From an uncultured Candidatus Pelagibacter sp. (GTDB lineage Bacteria; Pseudomonadota; Alphaproteobacteria; Pelagibacterales; Pelagibacteraceae): a stretch of DNA of 5,319 nucleotides. Each line of letters starts with the position of its first letter. Positions within the stretch are counted from its first letter, which is position 1. The notes under the pieces were generated by a model. The model worked only from the letters and a program-made list of their open reading frames with translations, did no database searches and had not been told where the DNA came from. The stretch is taken from the NCBI GenBank assembly GCA_937897125.1, contig CALCPL010000102.1, positions 1 to 5,319 of the forward strand, written 5' to 3'. The position numbers and the translations under genes are program-made. Shown piece by piece: positions 1 to 5,319 of this stretch.

Positions 1-1400
1 AAGAAATTTCAAAAAAGAACTACAAAGGAAAAACTCTAAAAATAAATACGCATGCCGTTCCAGTAATCGGACAGCCTACAGCTCTTCATGCTGAACAGTT
101 TGCAAAACTAACGGGCGCAACAGTTGATGTAACACATACACCTGCAGGTGATTTGTATGCAAAAGCTATGGTTCCTTTTAAAGCTGGTCAAGCTCCATAC
201 GATATCGTATTTGGTTTTTCTAACTTTATAAATGACTGGAGACAGTATTTAGCACCAGTTCCAAAAAAATACATGAACACAAAGGAGATGAAAGACGTTA
301 CAAAATCTCATGTGGGTGTTTCTTCTTGGGATGGAACTATGTACCAATATCCAGTTGATGGAGACAGACATTATCTAAAATACAGAAAAGACGTAATAGA
401 TAATCCTGAAATGCAAAAAAAATATAAAGATGCTACTGGGAAAGAGTTAAAAGTTCCTACAACTTGGAAAGAGTATGGCGAAATGGCTAAATTCTTTAAC
501 GGTTGGGACTGGGATGGAGATGGAGAAAAAGAATACGGTTCAGCTGAAGTTATGAAAAAAGACGATTTAATGTTCGCAGCTTTTTTCAGTAGATCAGTAG
601 CGTATGCTAAAAATCCAAGAACTCCAGGTGGTTTCTTTTTTGATTTAGAAACTATGAAACCAAATATTAACAATCCAGGATTTGTTGAAGCTTTAACTGA
701 TTGGGTAGAAGCTACTAAGTATGTTCCTCCAGGAGGAATTAACTTTGGACTAGGTGATGAAATTGGATCATTTGGTGGTGGCCAAACTTTATTTAGTTTT
801 TCATGGGATGATGCTTTTATTGCAGCGATGCAAGACGACAGTCCTATTAAAAATAAAGTAGGTACAGCTCCTCTTCCAGGCGCAGATAAAGTTTGGAATA
901 GAGTATCTGGCAAATGGGATAACAAATACAACCAAGCACCGTACATTGTATGGGGTTGGGCAGTAGGTGTTGCTAAGCAAAGTAAAGTACAAGAGATGGC
1001 GTTTGACTATCTATGTTTCTTTTCTAACGGAGCAAACCACCAAGCTGACTTAGCTATTGGTAACTTTGGTGTTAATCCATTTAAAAACTCTGATTTCGAT
1101 CCAAATCTTTACATAGATACAATGGGTTGGGATGCAGATATTGCAAAATCATACACTAAGACGCTTAAAGATATGGAAAAAAGTAAGAATAGAGTTTTCC
1201 CTTTAAGAGTTCGTGGTGTGTTTGAATTCACTAGTGCAGTTGCAACTGGAACTTCTAAGGCTTTAGCTGGTCAGCTATCTCCTCAAGAAGCTTTGGATGA
1301 AGTTGCTAAAGAGTGGGAAGCAATTGTCAAAAGAGTTGGTAAATCAGCAGTACAAGAAGACTATGCTGTTGGTGTCAAAATGGAAGACAACAAGTTATAA
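1..1400 (+). CDS. ABC transporter extracellular solute-binding protein, carbohydrate/polyol type (5' partial)
   Basis: This is the periplasmic receptor of the importer encoded downstream. The frame is open from the left edge (first full codon at 3) to TAA at 1398-1400, giving 465 visible residues. The first residues read like the mature N-terminus of this family (YKGKTLKINTHAVP, then ALHAEQFAKLTGATVDV), so probably only the signal peptide and a few residues are missing. A TTG at 153 is not the start, because the upstream codons are clearly homologous. Family features are the aromatic-rich hinge and C-terminal lobe (PYIVWGWAVGVAKQSK, about residues 313-328) and the closing helix (ALAGQLSPQEALDEVAKEWE). 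Residues 169-180 form a DxDxDG calcium-loop-like motif (DWDGDGEKEYGS). It looks richer in GC than the ATPase genes: 23 of 60 bases at 841-900 against 8 of 60 at 3901-3960. It is followed by a stem-loop, then the permeases. Family assignment is firm; the ligand is unknown. Confidence 0.93.
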   Translation, partial: EISKKNYKGKTLKINTHAVPVIGQPTALHAEQFAKLTGATVDVTHTPAGDLYAKAMVPFKAGQAPYDIVFGFSNFINDWRQYLAPVPKKYMNTKEMKDVTKSHVGVSSWDGTMYQYPVDGDRHYLKYRKDVIDNPEMQKKYKDATGKELKVPTTWKEYGEMAKFFNGWDWDGDGEKEYGSAEVMKKDDLMFAAFFSRSVAYAKNPRTPGGFFFDLETMKPNINNPGFVEALTDWVEATKYVPPGGINFGLGDEIGSFGGGQTLFSFSWDDAFIAAMQDDSPIKNKVGTAPLPGADKVWNRVSGKWDNKYNQAPYIVWGWAVGVAKQSKVQEMAFDYLCFFSNGANHQADLAIGNFGVNPFKNSDFDPNLYIDTMGWDADIAKSYTKTLKDMEKSKNRVFPLRVRGVFEFTSAVATGTSKALAGQLSPQEALDEVAKEWEAIVKRVGKSAVQEDYAVGVKMEDNKL

Positions 1401-1409
1401 AAATAACTT

Positions 1410-1440
1410 TATGTGGCCACTTTTAATTAGTGGCCACATA
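1410..1440 (+). promoter_or_regulatory. Intercistronic stem-loop after the binding-protein gene
   Basis: Bases 1410-1421 pair perfectly with 1429-1440 (arms TATGTGGCCACT and AGTGGCCACATA), a 12-bp stem with a 7-nt AT-only loop. It begins 10 nt after the binding-protein stop and ends 23 nt before the first permease start. No run of T follows, so it is not a classic intrinsic terminator. By analogy with the malE-malF region and similar transport operons, it probably protects the 3' end of the binding-protein message or partly attenuates read-through, so that more receptor than membrane protein is made. The hairpin is seen directly; the function is inferred. Confidence 0.72.
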
Positions 1441-1463
1441 CATTACATTCAAAATTCAATTAC

Positions 1464-2324
1464 ATGAACTTTAAACATAAATACGTTTTTTTATTTCCAG
1501 GTTTATTTGTTCTTATAGGTATCTTAATTTTTCCAATAATATTCGTAGTTCGTTTAAGTTTATCAGGTTGGAATAGTTACAATGGTTTAAACTTTATAGG
1601 TCTCGAAAATTATGTCAGACTATTTACTGATGATCCACGATTTTGGGAGTCGTTTATTAGATTAAGTTTTTTGTCAGTTACAACTGTTGTTCTGCAATAT
1701 GTAATTGGCTTTACACTGGCTCATATGGTTTGGAAGGAAATCAAGTTTCAAAGATTTTTTAGAGTATTATTTTTAATACCCATGATGACCACCCCAGTTA
1801 TTATGACTGTTATTTGGAGAACTTTTTTTCATGAGTCTCTAGGTCCTGTTAATGATCTTTTACAAATTTTTGATATTGCACCAAAATGGCTTACCGATCC
1901 TACTTTAGCTAAAGTTACAGTTATTATTGTTGAAGTTTGGCAGTGGACACCTTTTATGTTTTTACTATTGTTAGCTGGTCTTTTATCACTTCCTAAAGAA
2001 CCTTTTTTAGCAGCTGCAATTGATGGAGCAAGTCCAATTAGAAAATTTATTTACGTAACATTTCCATTAATGGCACCAATATCTATTGGAGCAATTATCA
2101 TAAGACTAATTGAAGCTTCAAAAATAATGGATACTGTTTATGTTTTAACCTCAGGTGGTCCAGGAACTTCAACTGAGACATCAAGTTTTTATATCTTTAT
2201 TAAAGGATTGAGAGAATTTCAAATGGGCTATGCTGCTTCAATGTCATTCACTTATTTAATAATAATGATCATAAGTTTAACAGTTATTGCAAAAGTATTA
2301 ACCAAACTATTACTCAAAGATTAA
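1464..2324 (+). CDS. Carbohydrate ABC transporter permease, MalF/UgpA-like (first subunit)
   Basis: This is an inner-membrane channel subunit of a binding-protein-dependent importer, 286 residues, the usual length for UgpA-type permeases. Six hydrophobic segments are visible at about 9-29, 67-89, 99-119, 149-172, 202-218 and 258-280. The EAA coupling loop, which docks on the ATPases, lies at about 182-203 (LAAAIDGAS, then the TFPLM end). The normal first glutamate is leucine here (L182, codon 2007-2009). The C-terminal SGGPGTSTE stretch (230-238) is typical of this family. ATG 1464 is the only sensible start: an in-frame TAG lies at 1428-1430 with no start codon between. No Shine-Dalgarno sequence is obvious before it. 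The second permease starts 2 nt after its stop. Confidence 0.93.
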   Translation: MNFKHKYVFLFPGLFVLIGILIFPIIFVVRLSLSGWNSYNGLNFIGLENYVRLFTDDPRFWESFIRLSFLSVTTVVLQYVIGFTLAHMVWKEIKFQRFFRVLFLIPMMTTPVIMTVIWRTFFHESLGPVNDLLQIFDIAPKWLTDPTLAKVTVIIVEVWQWTPFMFLLLLAGLLSLPKEPFLAAAIDGASPIRKFIYVTFPLMAPISIGAIIIRLIEASKIMDTVYVLTSGGPGTSTETSSFYIFIKGLREFQMGYAASMSFTYLIIMIISLTVIAKVLTKLLLKD

Positions 2325-2326
2325 AT

Positions 2327-3175
2327 ATGGGAAAATTATACACATTCTTAAAATATTTTTTTATTACAGTTTGGACTGTTTTTGTTGTGGCACCTTTTCT
2401 TTGGGCACTTACAACTTCTTTTAAAGATTTTAATTCAGTAAATGGAGGTGTTACTTACATCCCGTGGGTTGATTTTGAACCAAACTTAGAGGGTTGGAGA
2501 GTTTTAATTAAATCTCCAGCACAAGGAGGAGTAGACATTGTTGAACCTTATTTTAATAGTTTGTTTGTAACATGCACTGCAAGTTTAGTTAGTATTATAC
2601 TTGGAACCTTATCTGCTTATGCTCTTTCTAGATATACATTCAAAGCTGGTCCTATAAAGAATAATGATATTACATTTTTCTTTATTTCTCAAAGAATTAT
2701 GCCACCAATTGTTTTATCCATACCTTTCTTTTTATTTCTTGGTGCGGTTAATTTATTGGACAGTCTATTTGGACTAATAGTTGTTTATATTGTTTTGTTA
2801 ATGCCAATAGCAGTTTGGATTATGGTTGATTTTTTTAATAAAGTTCCAAGAGAGATAGATGAAACGGCATTGATAGATGGATGTAATCCTTACCAGGCAT
2901 TTTATAAAGTTGTATTACCAAATTCAATACCAGGGTTAATTGTTGCTGGAATGTTTTGTATTATATTTGGATGGATTGATTTCTTTTTTGCTTTTATTTT
3001 AACCTTTACTGAAGTGCAGTTACTTCCTGTAAAAATTGTAGCTTTAAACTCTTCAATAACACCATGGTGGAGTTTATCAGCCTCAGCACTAGTTTCTGTT
3101 GCACCATTAATTGTTGTTGCATTTATTGTTGAGAGATATTTATCAAAAGGAAATCTATCAGGAGCAATTAAATAA
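2327..3175 (+). CDS. Carbohydrate ABC transporter permease, MalG/UgpE-like (second subunit)
   Basis: This is the partner channel subunit, 282 residues. Hydrophobic segments lie at about 9-29, 77-101, 117-140, 146-169, 201-226 and 249-270. A sizeable periplasmic loop (about 30-76) follows the first helix, as in MalG/UgpE/GlpQ proteins. The EAA loop is well kept (E179-TALIDG185, then VLP at 196-198), unlike the loop of the first permease, so the conserved glutamate is present on this side only. Segments such as SAYALSRYTF and QRIMPP are typical of the family. It starts 2 nt after the first permease without a clear Shine-Dalgarno sequence, which suggests translational coupling. Its TAA shares one base with the next ATG (TAATG). 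Function is confident; the substrate is not. Confidence 0.94.
   Translation: MGKLYTFLKYFFITVWTVFVVAPFLWALTTSFKDFNSVNGGVTYIPWVDFEPNLEGWRVLIKSPAQGGVDIVEPYFNSLFVTCTASLVSIILGTLSAYALSRYTFKAGPIKNNDITFFFISQRIMPPIVLSIPFFLFLGAVNLLDSLFGLIVVYIVLLMPIAVWIMVDFFNKVPREIDETALIDGCNPYQAFYKVVLPNSIPGLIVAGMFCIIFGWIDFFFAFILTFTEVQLLPVKIVALNSSITPWWSLSASALVSVAPLIVVAFIVERYLSKGNLSGAIK
3160..3164 (+). promoter_or_regulatory. Ribosome binding site of the first ATPase gene
   Basis: AGGAG lies inside the end of the second permease gene, with a 10-nt spacer before ATG 3175. It supports that start, as does the 1-nt TAATG overlap. The spacer is slightly long, so stop-start coupling may also contribute. Confidence 0.55.
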
Positions 3176-4254
3176 TGAATTTAGTTGGTGAAAACTTATC
3201 GTATAAATTAACTGAAGAACTTCAGTTAAGAAAAATCTCTTTTAATTTTGAAAAAGGTAAATTATATACAATTTTGGGTAGAACACTTTCTGGGAAAACC
3301 ACCTTATTAAAAACAATAGCAGGGCTACTTATGCCAGATAGTGGATCGATTAGATTTGAAGATAAGAATTTTTTAGAGATACCCGTGTGGAAAAGAAATA
3401 TTGCCATGGTTTATCAGCAATTCATTAACTACCCTCACTTAAATGTTTTTGACAATATAGCTTTTCCTCTAAAACAAAGAGGCTTAGACCCTCAAAAGAT
3501 TAATGATGAGGTTTTTAAATCTTTAAAATTAGTAGGACTAGAGGGTTATGAAAAAAGAAAAATCCAAGAATTATCAGGTGGGCAACAGCAAAGAGTTTCA
3601 GTTGCAAGATCACTTGTAAAAAACGCAAAAATTTTATTACTAGATGAGCCATTAGTTAATTTAGATTACAAGTTAAGAGAACAGTTACGAGAAGAGTTTA
3701 AAAATATCTTTGTTAACGGTCTATCAAAGGAAAGTATTGTAATTTTTTCAACAACGGATCCTAGAGAGGCAATGGAACTTAATGGTGAAGTCATTGTTCT
3801 TGATGAAGGTAGAGTACTACAGGTAGGTGCTGCAAAAGAAATATTTGAAAATCCCAAAGATTTAAAGGTTGCTGCTATTTCAAATGACCCACCAATGAAT
3901 ATTTTAAAAGTTGATATAGATTCTAATAAAATAAAATTTGAAGATATTGAAATAGATATTCCAGATCATTTATCTAAATTAAAAGATAAGCATTTTAATT
4001 TTGGTATAAGAGCATCCGATATTGAATTGAATGGTACTGGCTTTGAATTTGAAGTGGAGCTTGCAGAAATTAGTGGCTCGGAAACATTACTGCATCTTAC
4101 AAGGGGGAATGCAAAAATTATAACCAGTATAGAGGAAGTTATGGATTTTAAAATTCATGATAAAGTTAAAATTAATTTTAAATCAAATAAAGCTTATGCA
4201 TTTGATGAAATTGGAAATTTAGTCTCATCTCCATTTGGAGTCACTAATGTCTAA
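3175..4254 (+). CDS. ABC transporter ATP-binding protein, GlpS-like, normal signature but no switch histidine
   Basis: This is one of two cytoplasmic ATPase subunits, 359 residues, MalK-like in length. The nucleotide-binding domain covers about 1-235: Walker A G35-RTLSGKT42, Q-loop VYQQF (79-83), full signature LSGGQQQR (133-140) and Walker B ILLLDEP (153-159). A regulatory TOBE-type domain follows, with GIRASDIEL at 278-286. The unusual Walker A (G-x-T-L-x-G-K-T) and the D-loop context VNLDYKLRE resemble, from memory, the alphaproteobacterial glycerol-transporter ATPase GlpS. The switch-histidine position of the usual VTHDQ is threonine here (STTDP, T194, codon 3754-3756). Alone it should be a poor ATPase, so it is best read as one half of a heterodimer with the next gene product. 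The next gene overlaps its end by 8 nt. The name GlpS is withheld because the substrate is unproven. Confidence 0.92.
   Translation: MNLVGENLSYKLTEELQLRKISFNFEKGKLYTILGRTLSGKTTLLKTIAGLLMPDSGSIRFEDKNFLEIPVWKRNIAMVYQQFINYPHLNVFDNIAFPLKQRGLDPQKINDEVFKSLKLVGLEGYEKRKIQELSGGQQQRVSVARSLVKNAKILLLDEPLVNLDYKLREQLREEFKNIFVNGLSKESIVIFSTTDPREAMELNGEVIVLDEGRVLQVGAAKEIFENPKDLKVAAISNDPPMNILKVDIDSNKIKFEDIEIDIPDHLSKLKDKHFNFGIRASDIELNGTGFEFEVELAEISGSETLLHLTRGNAKIITSIEEVMDFKIHDKVKINFKSNKAYAFDEIGNLVSSPFGVTNV
4237..4240 (+). promoter_or_regulatory. Ribosome binding site of the second ATPase gene
   Basis: GGAG (in TTTGGAG) sits 6 nt before ATG 4247, within the last codons of the first ATPase gene. The good spacing fixes the start of the second ATPase inside its neighbour and indicates coupled translation of the pair. 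Confidence 0.6.
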
Positions 4255-5319
4255 AATTAATTTAAATAAAATATCTCACTCATATAATCCAAACGATGCT
4301 AATCCGACTTATGCATTAAACCCATTTTCAATGACTTGGGAAGATGGAAAAAGATATGCAATTCTAGGGCCATCAGGATGTGGAAAAACAACAATGTTAA
4401 ATATTGTATCAGGCTTAGTAAGACCTTCATCAGGGAAAATACTATTTGATGAAAAAGATGTTACTGATCTTAAAACTGAAAATAGAAATATTGCGCAAGT
4501 TTTCCAATTTCCAGTGATTTACAGCACCATGACAGTGTATGATAATTTGGCTTTCCCTTTGAGATGTAGAGATTTTTCTAAAGAAATAGTGGAAGAAAGA
4601 GTTAATTCTGTTGCAGAAACATTAAATTTAAAATCTTTCTTAAATTTGCCTGCTAGAAAACTCACAGCAGATCAAAAACAGTTAATTTCATTGGGTAGAG
4701 GACTTGTAAGAGAGGATGTAGCAGCAGTTTTAATGGATGAACCATTAACAGTTATAGATCCTGATCTAAAATTTAAATTAAGAAGAAATCTTAAAGAAAT
4801 AAACGAGCAATACAAAACAACTCTTGTATACGTTACGCACGATCAAAACGAAGCCATGACTTTTGCTGATAATATAATTGTTATGAGTGAAGGCGAGGTG
4901 GTTCAAACAGGGACACCCAAAGAATTATTTGAAAGACCAAATACTACTTTTGTTGGATATTTTATAGGCTCTCCTGCAATGAATTTATTTGAAACTGAAG
5001 CATCATCTAGCAATAGTGTTAAGATTAATGATACTTTAATTAAAACAAGTACAGATCTATCAAGATTAAAAGATAAAAAAATTAAAATTGGCATAAGATC
5101 AGAATTTATTAAGATAGCAAAAGATAAAAAAGAAAACGTAATTAGTGCGAATGTAGAAAAAGTTGAAGATCTTGGAAATTATAAACTGCTAACTGCAAAG
5201 ATTGGGAGTCTTACGATAAAATCTAAAATAAGCAGAGAAACAGAAGTTCCACTGGATAAAGTAGACCTACATATACCTGAAGATAAGTGTTGCAACACTT
5301 ATCTTCAGGTATATGTAGG
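4247..5319 (+). CDS. ABC transporter ATP-binding protein, GlpT-like, degenerate signature motif (3' end not intact)
   Basis: This is the second cytoplasmic ATPase. The frame is open from ATG 4247 to the window edge with no stop (357 codons plus 2 nt). Walker A is G41-PSGCGKT48, the Q-loop is QVFQF (84-88), Walker B is AVLMDEP (160-166), the D-loop TVIDP replaces the usual ALD form, and the switch histidine is H198 in VYVTHDQ. The ABC signature is degraded: LTADQKQL (139-146) where LSGGQQQR is expected. A TOBE-type C-terminal domain contains GIRSEFIKI (282-290). LTADQ followed by ISLGRGLVRED resembles, from memory, GlpT of alphaproteobacterial glycerol transporters. The product complements the preceding ATPase, which has the opposite defect. 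Coding looks genuine to about 5292 (ending VDLHIPEDKC, near the usual C-terminus). The last residues come from the palindrome's second arm and are probably not native. Confidence 0.9.
   Translation, partial: MSKINLNKISHSYNPNDANPTYALNPFSMTWEDGKRYAILGPSGCGKTTMLNIVSGLVRPSSGKILFDEKDVTDLKTENRNIAQVFQFPVIYSTMTVYDNLAFPLRCRDFSKEIVEERVNSVAETLNLKSFLNLPARKLTADQKQLISLGRGLVREDVAAVLMDEPLTVIDPDLKFKLRRNLKEINEQYKTTLVYVTHDQNEAMTFADNIIVMSEGEVVQTGTPKELFERPNTTFVGYFIGSPAMNLFETEASSSNSVKINDTLIKTSTDLSRLKDKKIKIGIRSEFIKIAKDKKENVISANVEKVEDLGNYKLLTAKIGSLTIKSKISRETEVPLDKVDLHIPEDKCCNTYLQVYV
5266..5319. repeat. Perfect 54-bp palindrome at the window end (2 x 27 bp, no loop)
   Basis: Bases 5266-5292 are exactly the reverse complement of 5293-5319, with no spacer (centre GTTG/CAAC). 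The right arm stops at the window edge, so the arms could be longer. The left arm encodes a family-like C-terminal peptide of the second ATPase (LHIPEDKC), so it looks native and the right arm looks like a copy of the opposite strand. No U-tract or loop suggests a terminator, and no transposase or recombinase gene accompanies it. It is most likely an amplification or assembly fold-back. Confidence 0.93.

Noticed and set aside
153..155. TTG at 153 as the start of the solute-binding protein
   Set aside because: The frame is open back to base 3, and the upstream codons encode a typical mature N-terminus of the family, so the true start lies off the window.
371..946. 191-codon open frame on the minus strand
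   Set aside because: It lies wholly antisense to the conserved binding-protein gene, and its translation shows no recognisable domain. It is a shadow frame.
1410..1440. Rho-independent terminator ending the operon after the binding protein
   Set aside because: No T-run follows the stem, and the next gene, a permease of the same transporter, begins 23 nt later. A processing or attenuation hairpin fits better.
1401..1463. Separate promoter for the permease genes
   Set aside because: No convincing -35/-10 pair with proper spacing could be seen. AT-rich hexamers occur by chance in this composition.
3666..3857. Minus-strand open frame within the first ATPase gene
   Set aside because: It is antisense to a conserved nucleotide-binding domain, short, and without family features. 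The same applies to the minus-strand frames at 801-992, 3222-3407 and 4903-5094.
5266..5319. Transposon terminal repeat, resolution site or operator
   Set aside because: The repeat is loopless, lies in the coding end of a conserved ATPase, stops at the window edge, and has no mobile-element gene nearby.

Overview
The window is a single plus-strand gene cluster for a CUT1-type (MalFGK-like) carbohydrate or polyol ABC importer. In order it holds a solute-binding protein (5' end off the window), two inner-membrane permeases, and two different ATPases. The second ATPase runs into the right edge. No other genes, RNA genes, CRISPR or mobile elements are visible. The DNA is very AT-rich, genes are packed with 2-nt gaps or 1- to 8-nt overlaps, and the ATPases resemble alphaproteobacterial GlpS/GlpT. 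Together these suggest a streamlined marine alphaproteobacterium such as a SAR11/Pelagibacterales relative. That placement is inference, because no taxonomic marker gene is present.

Layout: 1-1400 binding protein; 1401-1463 short spacer with a strong 12-bp stem-loop (1410-1440); 1464-2324 first permease; 2327-3175 second permease; 3175-4254 first ATPase; 4247-5319 second ATPase. The window closes with a perfect, loopless 54-bp palindrome (5266-5319). It makes the end of the last gene read into its own reverse complement and looks like a fold-back or assembly-end artefact.

Working model: the periplasmic protein captures the solute and delivers it to the two-permease channel, and a heterodimer of the two ATPases drives import. 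The ATPases are defective in complementary ways. The first has a normal LSGGQ signature but lacks the switch histidine; the second keeps the histidine but has LTADQ in place of LSGGQ. The predicted dimer therefore has one normal and one degenerate ATP site, unusual against the MalK homodimer of standard CUT1 importers. The first permease also lacks the usual EAA-loop glutamate. The substrate cannot be named from this window. The ATPases point to the glycerol/polyol branch, but the binding protein is not diagnostic.
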